A DNA stretch of 64,000 bases from Hymenobacter oligotrophus (GCF_003574965.1 NZ_CP032317.1:2232001-2296000), one strand, 5' to 3'; counted from the stretch's first letter, positions 17,399-26,155 are shown. Numbers and translations are program-made. Notes: generated from the letters alone by a model not told the origin.

Positions 17399-17572
17399 CT
17401 AGGCAGCCTCGGCTTCGGGGCGCACGCCTTGGGCGGCGTCGCGCTTGGCCAGGAGCTGCTGCCGCACAATCGGCAACAAATCGGAGAGCTTGCAGCAGCA
17501 AGCCATGCGGGTTACTTTTTGGGCTTGATCCGCAGCTTGCTCGGTGGCGGGAAGGCGGTGCGAAATGGTCAT
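17399..17572 (-). CDS. 57-aa Cys-triplet small protein
   Basis: A small open frame with ATG 17572 and TAG 17399 encodes a soluble, mostly helical 57-aa protein. Its notable feature is three consecutive cysteines (MACCCKLSDLLP, Cys25-27) in mid-protein, flanked by Ala/Gln/Glu-rich helices. It follows the radical SAM gene by only 34 bp on the same strand, so co-transcription is likely. Codon use (CTG, CTC, GCC) is like that of the neighbours. The cysteines could bind metal, donate a ligand or be modified, but no family is recognised. The stop codon lies within a CCTAGG palindrome. Support is composition, start and context only. Confidence 0.55.
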   Translation of the reverse strand: MTISHRLPATEQAADQAQKVTRMACCCKLSDLLPIVRQQLLAKRDAAQGVRPEAEAA

Positions 17573-17606
17573 GGCGGTGGAGAAGGAAGAGTCGAATGCC
17601 TAGGGT

Positions 17607-18932
17607 TTAGCCAGCTTGGCGAAACAAATCGAGTTGGGGCGACACCAGATCGGGCGGCGCGATGATGGTGGGCTCGGGCGCGAACAAATCGAGCTGGCGC
17701 TTTACCAGGGCCGAGCGGGTTTGGCCGTCGCCGTACAAAATCTTGCGGCGCACGGTTTGCTCGTCGTAGTCGCGCTTTTCGAGGGCCATGCCGCGGCACG
17801 TGATGAAGTAGCGCGCACGGCGCAGCACCACGCCAAACTTGTGCAGGTGGTCGAGGGTAAGCGGAGCAAAGCGGCGGGCTGCCACAATGCGCTTTGCCGA
17901 CTTCATACCCACACCCGGCACGCGCAAGATGAGCTCGTAATCGGCGGTGTTCACGTCCACCGGAAACACGTGGCGGTTGCGCAAGGCCCACGCCAGCTTC
18001 GGGTCGATTTCCAGATCGAGGTGCGGATGGTGCGGATCGAGAATTTCATCGGCATCGAACCCGTAGAAGCGCATCAGCCAGTCGCTCTGGTACAGGCGGT
18101 GCTCACGCATCAGCGGGGGCTGCACCACTTGGGGCAGGCGGTCGTCGCCGCTCACGGGCACGTAGCCCGAGTAGTACACGCGCTTCAGCCCGTAGCCTTT
18201 ATACAGGCCGTCGGCGAGCTTGATGATCTGGTGGTCGGTTTCGGGCGAGGCGCCTACTACCAGCTGAGTGGTTTGGCCGGCGGGGGCAAACTGCGGCACT
18301 TTCCGAAACAGCTCGCGCTCCTCGCGGTTTTCGGCCACTTTGGTCTGGATCTGACTCATCGGAGTCAGAATCTCCTCGTAGTTCTTCTCGGGCGCGAGGG
18401 CCTTCAGGCTTAGCTCCGAAGGCAGCTCAATGTTTACGCTGAGGCGGTCGGCGTACAAGCCGGCTTCCTGGATCAGCTCTTCCGAAGCGCCCGGAATGGT
18501 TTTGAGGTGGATGTAGCCGTTGAACTTCTCCTCGAGGCGCAGCTTTTTGCAGATGCGCACGAGGCGCTCCATGGTGTAGTCGGGCGAGGAGAAGATGCCC
18601 GAGCTCAGGAACAAGCCCTCGATGTAGTTGCGGCGGTAGAAGTTCATGGTCAGGTCCACTACTTCCTCTACCGTAAAGGCGGCGCGCTTCACGTCGTTGC
18701 TCTTGCGCGACACGCAGTACGCGCAATCGAAAATGCAGTGATTGGTGAGCAGAATCTTCAGCAGCGATACGCAGCGGCCGTCCTCGGTGTACGAATGGCA
18801 AATGCCCATGCCCTCGGCATTGCCCAAGCCACGGTTTTCGTTTTTGCGCTTGCCACCGCTGCTCGAGCACGATGCATCGTACTTCGCGGCATCTGCCAAA
18901 ATACTTAGCTTTTCCTGAATCCGCTCGTTCAT
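17607..18932 (-). CDS. TIGR03916-type radical SAM protein with helix-hairpin-helix
   Basis: The 441-aa protein carries the radical SAM cluster motif CX3CX2C at Cys66, Cys70 and Cys73 (NHCIFDCAYCVSRKS). Additional cysteines lie upstream (Cys22, Cys45, Cys54) and might hold a second cluster. A TIM-barrel-like region follows. Near residues 330-365 there is a DNA-binding helix-hairpin-helix (VNTADYELILRVPGVGMKSA). This is the layout of TIGR03916, annotated as a putative DNA modification or repair protein and found with DUF4130. It probably binds DNA and carries out radical chemistry on a base, by distant analogy to spore photoproduct lyase. ATG 18932 is the start; one TTG codon precedes it. It heads the minus-strand group 18.9-14.6 kb. 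Confidence 0.85.
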   Translation of the reverse strand: MNERIQEKLSILADAAKYDASCSSSGGKRKNENRGLGNAEGMGICHSYTEDGRCVSLLKILLTNHCIFDCAYCVSRKSNDVKRAAFTVEEVVDLTMNFYRRNYIEGLFLSSGIFSSPDYTMERLVRICKKLRLEEKFNGYIHLKTIPGASEELIQEAGLYADRLSVNIELPSELSLKALAPEKNYEEILTPMSQIQTKVAENREERELFRKVPQFAPAGQTTQLVVGASPETDHQIIKLADGLYKGYGLKRVYYSGYVPVSGDDRLPQVVQPPLMREHRLYQSDWLMRFYGFDADEILDPHHPHLDLEIDPKLAWALRNRHVFPVDVNTADYELILRVPGVGMKSAKRIVAARRFAPLTLDHLHKFGVVLRRARYFITCRGMALEKRDYDEQTVRRKILYGDGQTRSALVKRQLDLFAPEPTIIAPPDLVSPQLDLFRQAG

Positions 18933-19084
18933 CAAAAGGGTGGCTTTCGGGGTGTAAACAAATAGAAAAACCGCTGATTACGCAACAATGTTCCGCCAAA
19001 AAGCCCGACTAATTTTTTTAGAATTAGTTCCCGAGTTCAACGCCACGCCTAGGCTTTCGTATCTTCGGCAGCAACCCCGAGCCG

Positions 19085-21010
19085 GTGGCCCGGGCCTGCC
19101 CTCCTGTGTTCAGCCTATTGCCCCGCTTTAGCCTACTCGCCCTCCTGTTGCTGCTGCATTGCTGCAGGCCAGCCGGCCAGGCTTTTGCCCAGCAAGTACC
19201 ACCGGCCGATACCACCCGCCGCCCGGCGGCCGAGCCGCCTGCCGATACCGTGCGCAAGCGCATCGACGAGCAGCGCATCCTGAGCGGCCTGCGCAACTAC
19301 GTGCGGCGCAAAACGCTGATTAGCCGGGCGGCTTCGGCCTTATTCAACTTCACCGAGCGCCGCGAAGAGCAAGCCGGCCTCGATGCCACCCTGCTCGACC
19401 GCCAGTACGACCGCCACAACTACAAAGTGGTGCGGCGCGTGGAGGTGCAAACCCTCGACGCGTTTGGCTACAACATCAACGACACCACGCGCGTGCCGCG
19501 CAACTTCCTGGAGAAAGGCGGCAACGCGCTGCACATCGTAACGGCGCGGCGCAAGGTGCGCAAGCTGCTGCTGTTTCGGCCGGGGCAAGAGCTGCAACCG
19601 CAAGCACTGGCCGAAACCGAGCGCCTGCTGCGCCAAACCAACTTTATCCTGGACGCGCGCGTGCTGGTGAACGAGCGCACCTCCACGCGCGACAGCGTCG
19701 ATATCAAGGTTATTACCAAAGACGTGTTCAGCACCAGCGCGGGCTTGCAAATCCGCGACGTGGGCGCGGGCGTGCTTACCCTGCGCGACAAAAATTTTCT
19801 GGCGCGCGGCCACGATTTCCGCAACCGCTTCAGCTACGGCCGCCCCGATCCGCAGGGCTGGGCCTACGACGGCAGCTACACCGTGCCGCTGCGCAACTAC
19901 CTGGTGGCCCAGGCGCGCTACCGCAACCAATACCAAACCGAGGAAAAAGCGGCCTCGCTCTCGCGCGGGTTTGTGGCCGTAAACACGCGCTACGCCTACT
20001 CCCTAGGTGCCGCGCAGTACCACTACGGCATTCAGCAGGGCAACCCCGAGCCGGGCCAGGAGCCTACCTTCAGCCCGCTCGATTTTACCGTGGCCGATGC
20101 CTGGCTGGGCCGTGCCTACCAGCCCCGCTCTTACGACCTAGGCTACGAAAACCCGGCCCGCATTATCGTGGCCGGCCGCCTGGTGCGCACCGATTACGCC
20201 CGCCGCCCCAACGCCACTTTCGCCAACAGCACCCTGGGGCTGCTGAGCGTGGGCTACAGCGTGCGCCGCTATTACAAAGACCGCTACCTCTTCGGCTTTG
20301 GCCGCACCGAGGACGTGCCCACCGGCAGCCTGCTTACCGTTACGGGCGGCTACGACCTGAACGAGAACGGCAACCGCCCCTACGTGGGCACGCGCCTGGG
20401 CCTGGCGGGCTTTAGCCCGCTGCGGGGCTACCTCTACATGAGCGGTGAGTACGGGCGCTTTTTGCGCAACGGCCGCTGGGCGCAGGGCGCTTTCACGGGC
20501 GAGGTGCTGGCGTTTACGCGCCTCTACCACACGGGCAACTGGCAGTGGCGCCATTTCTTCTGGAACCGCACGCTCATGGGCATCAACCGCCTGCCCGATG
20601 AACTGCCCCTGAACATTGAGGAGCAGCGCGGGCTGCGCGGTTTCCGGCCCGAGCAGCAGCTGCGCGGCCGCTCGCGCTTCGTCGTCAATTACGAGGCGAA
20701 CGTGTTCACGCCGGTGTCGTTTTTGGGCTTCCGCTTAGCGGGCATTGCGTTTGTTGATGCGGCCTGGCTGAGCACCAACGGCCGTACCTCGCCCTTCCGC
20801 GACAAGCCTTATACCGGTTTCGGCTTTGGCCTACGCTTCCGCAACGAATACCTCGCCGTGAACACCATTCAGCTGTACTTCGGTTTTTACCCGCGCGGGT
20901 TCGGCGACGGCACCGGCTCGCGCATCTTCCAAACAACGCGTAATTACTACACCTTCAGCGACTTTAGCTTCGGGCAACCCAGCATCGTTCGCTACGATCA
21001 GTTTCAGTGA
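19085..21010 (+). CDS. BamA/TamA-like outer membrane protein
   Basis: The 641-aa product has a signal peptide (LLPRFSLLALLLLLHC onward, cleaved after AFAQ). A periplasmic region of about residues 110-210 includes a POTRA-like fold (VRKLLLFRPGQELQPQALAE, then LRQTNFILDARV). The rest is a beta-barrel rich in alternating aromatic residues and G-Y pairs, ending in a strand with a terminal aromatic stretch (IVRYDQFQ). It is probably an Omp85-related barrel in the outer membrane; a surface antigen or transport role is possible. No ATG fits the signal peptide: GTG 19085 is the best start, a downstream TTG being possible. It is divergent from the radical SAM gene. Confidence 0.75.
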   Translation: MARACPPVFSLLPRFSLLALLLLLHCCRPAGQAFAQQVPPADTTRRPAAEPPADTVRKRIDEQRILSGLRNYVRRKTLISRAASALFNFTERREEQAGLDATLLDRQYDRHNYKVVRRVEVQTLDAFGYNINDTTRVPRNFLEKGGNALHIVTARRKVRKLLLFRPGQELQPQALAETERLLRQTNFILDARVLVNERTSTRDSVDIKVITKDVFSTSAGLQIRDVGAGVLTLRDKNFLARGHDFRNRFSYGRPDPQGWAYDGSYTVPLRNYLVAQARYRNQYQTEEKAASLSRGFVAVNTRYAYSLGAAQYHYGIQQGNPEPGQEPTFSPLDFTVADAWLGRAYQPRSYDLGYENPARIIVAGRLVRTDYARRPNATFANSTLGLLSVGYSVRRYYKDRYLFGFGRTEDVPTGSLLTVTGGYDLNENGNRPYVGTRLGLAGFSPLRGYLYMSGEYGRFLRNGRWAQGAFTGEVLAFTRLYHTGNWQWRHFFWNRTLMGINRLPDELPLNIEEQRGLRGFRPEQQLRGRSRFVVNYEANVFTPVSFLGFRLAGIAFVDAAWLSTNGRTSPFRDKPYTGFGFGLRFRNEYLAVNTIQLYFGFYPRGFGDGTGSRIFQTTRNYYTFSDFSFGQPSIVRYDQFQ

Positions 21011-21014
21011 GGAC

Positions 21015-21269
21015 AGTTTAGGAGTTTGTGAGTTTATGAAGTGTTGAGGTGTGGTTTTCCTGGCGCCATTCACCTTCGATGTGTTGCGGCTGAGGCGTTT
21101 GTGGGTTTTTACGGTGCGAAGGTTTGGCGCTGATAGCCGGCGTCAAGCGCCAGGCACCCGCCGCAGCCCCACGTTCGGGCAACGTGCGCACCTCTGCCAA
21201 CTCCCAAACTCAAAACTCACTAACTCATTAACTGCTTAAACTCTTTAACTCATAAACTCAAAACTGACT
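21015..21269. repeat. AT-rich inverted and tandem repeat region
   Basis: AGTTTGTGAGTTTATGAAGT (from 21023) is the approximate complement of CTCATAAACTCAAAACT (21249-21265). The right part repeats an ACTCAnnAACT-like unit about six times. It lies after the outer-membrane protein gene and has no coding potential. Confidence 0.55.
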
Positions 21270-21345
21270 TATCTATTATCACCTTTGCAGCCGCGCGCAA
21301 GCCTTTCGGGGTGCCGATTGCGTAATGCATAGAAGCCGCGCGGCT

Positions 21346-21392
21346 CAATGATCATGGCTCATTGATCATTGTTCATTGCTAATTGATCATTG
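21346..21392. repeat. AATGATCAATG-type repeat
   Basis: Alternating ATTGATCATTG and CAATGATCATG units form an imperfect palindrome just before the cvfB-like gene. A related element lies at 33149-33247. Confidence 0.6.
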
Positions 21393-21403
21393 CCTTTCCG
21401 CCC

Positions 21404-22234
21404 ATGAACCTAGGAGATTACAACGAACTGGAAGTAGCCCGCTTTGTCGAATTTGGGGTGTACCTCACCTCCGACGACGGCGACATTCTGCTGCCCGACC
21501 GCTACGTGCCGGCCGGCGTGCAAGTGGGCGACGTGCTGCGCGTGTTCGTGTACCGCGACTCCGAAGACCGCCTCGTGGCTACTACCGAGCAACCCCTGGC
21601 GCGCGTGGGCGATTTTGCGGCCCTCGCCGTGAAGGACGTAACAAACATGGGTGCTTTCCTGGATTGGGGCCTGATGAAAGACCTGCTGCTGCCCTTGCGC
21701 AACCAGCCCAAGCGCGTGCGCACCGGCGACCGGGTGGTGGTGTACGTGTACGTCGACGATGCCTCCGACCGCCTGGTGGCCACCGCCAAGTGGGAGAAAT
21801 TTACCGACCACGAGCCGCAACTGGAGCCCGGCCAGGAGGTACAGTTGCTTATTGCCGGCGAAAGCGACCTAGGCTACGCCGCCGTGGTCGACAGCCGCTA
21901 CCAGGGCATGTTATTTCGCAACGAGGTGTTCCGGCCCATGCGCACCGGCGATGTGCTGCGCGGCTACGTGCGCCAGGTGCGCCCCGACGGCAAAGTAGAC
22001 GTAAGCCTGCAACGCCAGGGCTACGACGAGGCCCTGGCCGCAGCCGACGCCCTAACGCAGGCCCTGCGCCAGGCCGGCGGCACCTTGCCCCTCACCGACC
22101 GCACCGACCCCGAAGAAATTTACCGCCGCTTGGGCATGAGCAAAAAAGTGTTCAAGAAAGCCCTAGGTGCCTTATACCGCCGCGGGGCCGTGCACCTGGC
22201 CGACGACCACACCCGCCTCATCGACGAAGAGTAA
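21404..22234 (+). CDS. cvfB: CvfB-like S1 RNA-binding protein
   Basis: This 276-aa protein has the CvfB architecture. S1-like RNA-binding domains come first (YNELEVARFVEFGVYL, VKDVTNMGAFLDWG, a third around AVVDSRYQGMLF), followed by a C-terminal winged helix (YRRLGMSKKVFKKALGALYR). CvfB proteins are cytoplasmic RNA binders affecting virulence factor expression in Firmicutes; the role in Bacteroidota is less clear. ATG 21404 is chosen because homology starts there; an in-frame ATG seven codons earlier lies in repeat-like DNA. Length is normal. The epimerase-like gene follows 86 bp later on the same strand. Confidence 0.85.
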   Translation: MNLGDYNELEVARFVEFGVYLTSDDGDILLPDRYVPAGVQVGDVLRVFVYRDSEDRLVATTEQPLARVGDFAALAVKDVTNMGAFLDWGLMKDLLLPLRNQPKRVRTGDRVVVYVYVDDASDRLVATAKWEKFTDHEPQLEPGQEVQLLIAGESDLGYAAVVDSRYQGMLFRNEVFRPMRTGDVLRGYVRQVRPDGKVDVSLQRQGYDEALAAADALTQALRQAGGTLPLTDRTDPEEIYRRLGMSKKVFKKALGALYRRGAVHLADDHTRLIDEE

Positions 22235-22320
22235 GCCCCAAGCACCTAGGCAACCTTCGGGCGCGTGCTCCGTTGGGAAAACCGCCGAACTCTACTCCCC
22301 ACTGCTCCTCTACGCGCGCC

Positions 22321-23010
22321 ATGGCCCCTTCTTCGTCGGCCCCCCAAAAAGTAGCCCTCATTGCCGGTGCCAGCGGTTTGGTGGGCAGCTACCTGCTCCC
22401 GTTGCTGCTGAACAGCGGACGTTACGCCAAAGTAATTGCCTTGAGCCGCCGCCCGCTGCAGCTAGTGCACCCCAAGCTCGATCAGCGCGTGGTCGATTTC
22501 GACCGCCTCGAAGACCACCGCCTCTCGCTTATCGCCGACGACGTATTTTGCTGCCTGGGCACCACCATGCGGCAAGCTGGTTCCAAGGAAGCCTTTTACA
22601 AGGTCGATTACCTGTACGTGGTGAAGCTGGCGGCGCTTACGGCCGCCAACTTTGCGGCGCAGTTTATGGTGGTGTCGGCCATGGGGGCCGATGTGGCATC
22701 GGCGTTCTACTACAACCGCGTGAAGGGCGACATGGAGGCGGCGGTGCGCCAAACGCCGTTCCGGGCCATTCACGTTTTCCGGCCTTCGTTGCTGCTCGGC
22801 GACCGGACCGACAAACGCCTGGGCGAGCAAGTGGGCGCCGTGGTGCTGCGCCTGCTCAACCCGCTGCTGGTGGGCCCGCTTAAGCGCTACCGCGGCATAC
22901 CCGCCCAAGCCGTGGCGCAAGGCATGCTGAACGCGGCTTACCAGGAGGGCGGCGGCGTGCGCGTGTACCTCTCCGATGAAATTGCCAGCGGCATTTCGCC
23001 CACGGCCTAG
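22321..23010 (+). CDS. NAD(P)-binding epimerase-like (HTATIP2-type) protein
   Basis: The 229-aa protein has an N-terminal Rossmann motif, ALIAGASGLVGSYLLPLLL, with a GxxGxxG-type glycine pattern. The VVSAMGAD and AFYYNRVKGDMEAAV segments carry a YxxxK-like pair, and FRPSLLLGDR follows. This pattern matches atypical short-chain dehydrogenases of the HTATIP2/TIP30 and nucleoside-diphosphate-sugar epimerase-like group. It probably binds NAD(P)H in the cytoplasm; the substrate is unknown. ATG 22321 sits just before the Rossmann strand, and the frame extending far upstream is an overlap artefact with the cvfB-like gene. It may be co-transcribed with that gene. Confidence 0.8.
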   Translation: MAPSSSAPQKVALIAGASGLVGSYLLPLLLNSGRYAKVIALSRRPLQLVHPKLDQRVVDFDRLEDHRLSLIADDVFCCLGTTMRQAGSKEAFYKVDYLYVVKLAALTAANFAAQFMVVSAMGADVASAFYYNRVKGDMEAAVRQTPFRAIHVFRPSLLLGDRTDKRLGEQVGAVVLRLLNPLLVGPLKRYRGIPAQAVAQGMLNAAYQEGGGVRVYLSDEIASGISPTA

Positions 23011-23087
23011 AATTGCACCGCAAGCCGTATGTTTGCCTGATAAAGCATAGATAAACGGCTTACGCTTAGCATTTCTTGTACCTTTTC

Positions 23088-23669
23088 ATGAACAAACCTG
23101 CTATCATCCTGCTCCTGCTGGCTTTGTGCCTGCCGGTTAGCTGGGCTTCGGCTCAATCCAAAAAAAGCTCTTCCAAATCGTCGGGCGGCAACGGCGGCGC
23201 GGGCTACCAAACGGCCATTGGCTTGCGCGGCGGCAACTACGCTTCGGGCCTCACCATCAAGCACTTTACGGGCGGCAAAAACGTAGCCATCGAAGGCTTA
23301 ATTACCACCGAGTACTACGCCAAGGGCGTGCGCGGCACTCTGCTGTTCGAAAAGCACTTTCCGCTGAAAGAGCTGCGCGGGTTTCAGTTTTACGTGGGCG
23401 CAGGCCTGCACGCCGGCGCCTACCGCGGCCGCTACTACTACGATGTGGCCTACCGCCAGCGAAACAAAAAGTACGAGGTGTACCGCTACTATTACTACGA
23501 TGACAAGGTATACCCCGTGTTCGGCGGCGACTTCCTGGCCGGCGCCGAGTACAAGTTCGACGACCTGCCCATCGTAGTCGGCGTCGATATCAAGCCGTAC
23601 TTCGATATTTTCGACGGCCGCACCGCTGCTTACACCGATGGTGCCGTGAGCATACGCTTCACGTTCTAA
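23088..23669 (+). CDS. Secreted outer-membrane beta-barrel protein
   Basis: This 193-aa protein has a signal peptide (IILLLLALCLPVSWASAQ) and a short Ser/Lys/Gly linker. Eight or so amphipathic strands follow (YQTAIGLRGGNY, GFQFYVGAGLHAGAY, AEYKFDDLPIVVGVDIKPYF) and it ends in a phenylalanine (SIRFTF), typical of small outer-membrane barrels. A Tyr/Arg-rich loop (YRQRNKKYEVYRYYYYDD) is probably surface exposed. I cannot name a specific family beyond the OmpA/OmpX-like barrels common in Bacteroidota. A strong hairpin terminator follows at 23698. Confidence 0.75.
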   Translation: MNKPAIILLLLALCLPVSWASAQSKKSSSKSSGGNGGAGYQTAIGLRGGNYASGLTIKHFTGGKNVAIEGLITTEYYAKGVRGTLLFEKHFPLKELRGFQFYVGAGLHAGAYRGRYYYDVAYRQRNKKYEVYRYYYYDDKVYPVFGGDFLAGAEYKFDDLPIVVGVDIKPYFDIFDGRTAAYTDGAVSIRFTF

Positions 23670-23697
23670 TCCAGGAGCGCAAGCTTTATAGCCTTAA

Positions 23698-23733
23698 CGA
23701 AACGGCCGCCGGAGCAATCCGGCGGCCGTTTCG
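23698..23733. terminator. Bidirectional hairpin terminator
   Basis: Perfect 16-bp arms (CGAAACGGCCGCCGGA and complement) around a GCAA loop lie between the convergent barrel and lipoprotein genes. Confidence 0.85.
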
Positions 23734-23752
23734 TTGCTTGCGACCTAGGTGC

Positions 23753-24016
23753 TTACCGCACAATAATTACGCGCCGGCCGGGCCGGGGAGCCGGCGGGTA
23801 GTAGGGCGCGCGGTAGCCGTGGCGGTACGGGGCCGGACGGTAGTAGCGCGGAGCACGCGGGGCGTAGTACGGGCGCGGAGCCGGGTAAGGCCGCACCACC
23901 ACGGGCCGCGGAGCGGGGGCTACCACCACGGTGCGGGCCGGCGTAACGCAGCTGCTCAGCATGGCGCCCGCGGCAGCTACTAGCACGGCCAACGAGGTTT
24001 TCAGAAGTGTTTTCAT
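23753..24016 (-). CDS. Pro/Tyr/Arg-rich lipoprotein
   Basis: The 87-aa product has a lipoprotein signal (LVAAAGAMLSSC, Cys23) and then a low-complexity chain made almost only of Pro, Tyr, Arg, Ala and Val (RPYPAPRPYYAPRAP). It is probably attached to a membrane and extended. Similar short Pro/Tyr-rich lipoproteins occur in Hymenobacter relatives but have no known role. ATG 24016 is preferred over one three codons earlier because the Lys-rich n-region begins there. It converges with the barrel gene on a shared hairpin. Confidence 0.65.
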   Translation of the reverse strand: MKTLLKTSLAVLVAAAGAMLSSCVTPARTVVVAPAPRPVVVRPYPAPRPYYAPRAPRYYRPAPYRHGYRAPYYPPAPRPGRRVIIVR

Positions 24017-24110
24017 AGCGGTCAATGGTTCGGGCTTCTTGCTGCATTAGAGTATTCGGCCGCCCCTAGGTTTAATGGGCCCGCCAAGCACCCGGCAGCC
24101 AATAACGAAC

Positions 24111-24146
24111 AACGCCCCGCCTGCACCGGAGTGCTAGCGGGGCGTT
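24111..24146. terminator. Hairpin terminator
   Basis: Ten-bp arms AACGCCCCGC (24111-24120) and GCGGGGCGTT (24137-24146) lie just after the OmpH-like stop on the minus strand. Confidence 0.75.
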
Positions 24147-24169
24147 GCCAGGGCAGCGAGTGGGGCTGC

Positions 24170-24823
24170 TTATTTCTTGCTGCGGTTGGCGTACTCGGCG
24201 TTCAGGCGGCCCAGTATTTCCTTCGTAATGTCGAGGCCGGGGCGGGCGTAGGCAATGGTGCCACCGCCGGCTACCAGTATCAGGTCGTAGTCGTTTTCCT
24301 TGCCGTAGGCTTCGAGCAGTTTGTTCACGCGGGTGAGCACCTGCTCGGTCATCTTGGCTTCTTCTTGCTGGGCCTGCTGCTGCAGCTGCTGCTGTTTGGC
24401 GGCTACTTGCTGCTCTTGGGCTTGCAGGCGCTGCACGGTAGCGGCGCGTTGCTCGTCGGTGAGGCCGGCAGCGGTTTTTTCGTAGGCTTGGGCGGCGGCT
24501 TGCAGGCCGCGCACGTTTTGCTCGTGCTGACGCTCCCAGCCGGCTATTTTCCGCTCAAACGCCTTGCGTGCATCCTGCAGGCCTTTGTACTGATCGAGGA
24601 GCTTGCTCGACTCCACGTAGGCGACTTTGCGCAGGTTGTCTTCGGGCAGGGCCGGCGCTGCTTTGGCCGTATCGAGGGCGACAACCTTCGTTTCTTTGGC
24701 GGGCGCGGTGGCCGCGGCAACGGGCGCCGGGGCAGCGGGCTTTTGGGCGAAGTGGAGGTAAAACAACACGCCCACGGCTATCAGCAGGATAGCGTTCAGC
24801 GCCAGTTGAAGCGAATTCTTCAT
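24170..24823 (-). CDS. OmpH/Skp-family periplasmic chaperone-like protein
   Basis: The 217-aa protein starts with a single N-terminal hydrophobic helix (LALNAILLIAVGVLFYLHF) and an Ala/Pro linker. It continues with the Skp/OmpH core: a beta strand (LRKVAYVESSKLLDQYKGL), a long Gln/Ala/Glu-rich coiled coil (residues about 100-170), and a return strand (DLILVAGGGTIAYARP). Skp proteins form jellyfish-like trimers that carry outer-membrane proteins across the periplasm. Here the N-terminus looks like a retained membrane anchor rather than a cleaved signal. It stands 200 bp downstream of the AstE-like gene and has its own terminator. Confidence 0.8.
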   Translation of the reverse strand: MKNSLQLALNAILLIAVGVLFYLHFAQKPAAPAPVAAATAPAKETKVVALDTAKAAPALPEDNLRKVAYVESSKLLDQYKGLQDARKAFERKIAGWERQHEQNVRGLQAAAQAYEKTAAGLTDEQRAATVQRLQAQEQQVAAKQQQLQQQAQQEEAKMTEQVLTRVNKLLEAYGKENDYDLILVAGGGTIAYARPGLDITKEILGRLNAEYANRSKK

Positions 24824-25024
24824 GCGTTGGAAAATCGAAAAATCAACCGGCTACGGCCACCGGCTCCCGGCAAAGAAACGCAGAAACCCGCAGGTTTTGA
24901 CATAGGCCGAGAAATCAGCCAACGGCCTGCCTTGCCCCACCACGCCGCCCTAGGTGCCCCGCACGCAACTGGCTGCATTTGTGGCTGGGGTTGCCGCAGG
25001 TACCGCGGGGCTGGGGTTGGCTGG

Positions 25025-26059
25025 CTACCCTCGCTCCGGCACGCCAATGTGCAGCAGCGCGTCGCCTTGGTTTACCACGGGCATGTGGTTGAGGCCGATA
25101 ATATAGCCGCTTACCGGCGCCACCAGCCGCACGGCCATTTCGCCGTAGGGGTCGGCCACAATGCCGTACTCCTGCCCTTTCTCCACGTACTGGCCGGTTT
25201 GCAGGTGCGTCCGGAAGAGGCCCGCAAACTTGGCCCGCAGCCAGGTATGCTTGCGGCACACCACCGGGGCCTGCGTGGGCTCGGGCGCTTCGGCCAGCAT
25301 GCCTAGGTGCTTGAGAAAGCGGAAGGTGCCGGCAGTAGCTATTTCGATGCCGTACTCATCGAGCCGCAACGACTCGCCGGTTTCGTACACGATAATGCGG
25401 CGGCCTTGCCGCATGGCCGCCTCGCGCAACGAGCCGGGGCGCAAATCGGCGTGCAGGGTAAAGGGCGCGGCAAAAGCGGTAGCCAGGGCATCGGTTTCGG
25501 CGTCTTCGCCCAGCAGGCAACGCACCTGCGGGTGGTTGGAGCGCGCCGCGCCGCCCGTGTGGTAATCGATGCCGTAATCAACCAAGGGCATGATTTCGCG
25601 CATGAAGCGGTGCGCCACCCGGCTAGCCACCGAGCCCCTGGGTGAGCCGGGGAACGAACGGTTCACGTCCTTGCCATCGGGCACCTCGCGCGAAAAGTTG
25701 AGGAAGCCGTAGATGTTGAGGATGGGAATGGCGATGATGGTGCCGCGCAACGGGCGCTGCAGTTGCCCCCGCCGAATCATGCGCCGAATGGTTTCGATGC
25801 CGTTTACCTCGTCGCCGTGCATGCCGGCCATCAGCAGCACCGTGGGCCCGGGCTCCACGGCCCGAAACACGTGCACTGGCACATCGATAACCGAGCCCGA
25901 GGGCAGCTTGGAAATTACCAGCCGCGTGAGCAACTGCTCGCCCGGGCCGATGATGTGGTTGTTGAGCAGGATATCGGGGTTGCGGGCGGGCGTACTCAAG
26001 AGCGCGAATAAAAGGAAACGAAGCGGTGGCTCGGCAGCTACCAGCAACCACCGGGCCAC
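25025..26059 (-). CDS. Succinylglutamate desuccinylase/aspartoacylase-family protein
   Basis: This protein of up to 344 aa is an M14-like zinc amidohydrolase of the AstE/AspA family. The metal-binding motif is HGDEVNG (His81, Glu84), with the third ligand His167 in DYHTGG and the conserved FLNFSREVPDGKDVNRSFPG between. The C-terminal beta domain (GQYVEKGQEYGIVADPYG) is typical of the RimK-associated subgroup. The GTG at 26059 is the far end of the frame; homology begins around residue 30, so the true start may be later. It lies in the same-strand run retropepsin-RimK-HelD-AstE, though the gaps of about 100-370 bp are not tight. It probably removes an acyl or amino-acid group; the substrate is unknown. 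Confidence 0.8.
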   Translation of the reverse strand: MARWLLVAAEPPLRFLLFALLSTPARNPDILLNNHIIGPGEQLLTRLVISKLPSGSVIDVPVHVFRAVEPGPTVLLMAGMHGDEVNGIETIRRMIRRGQLQRPLRGTIIAIPILNIYGFLNFSREVPDGKDVNRSFPGSPRGSVASRVAHRFMREIMPLVDYGIDYHTGGAARSNHPQVRCLLGEDAETDALATAFAAPFTLHADLRPGSLREAAMRQGRRIIVYETGESLRLDEYGIEIATAGTFRFLKHLGMLAEAPEPTQAPVVCRKHTWLRAKFAGLFRTHLQTGQYVEKGQEYGIVADPYGEMAVRLVAPVSGYIIGLNHMPVVNQGDALLHIGVPERG

Positions 26060-26155
26060 ACCGCTCCTAATTACCCATTATTTGCCGATTTAGCGCCCTG
26101 CCTCCTACGGCCTGCGCTCGGGTCTGGCACCTAGGGCCGCGCGTTGCCGGCGCGT

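Noticed and set aside
21376-22320. N-terminal extension of the epimerase-like gene
   Set aside because: The open frame continues upstream through the cvfB-like gene but is Arg/Pro rich; the Rossmann domain begins right after ATG 22321.
24131-25306. A 391-codon plus-strand frame
   Set aside because: It is antisense to the OmpH-like and AstE-like genes and has low-complexity composition.
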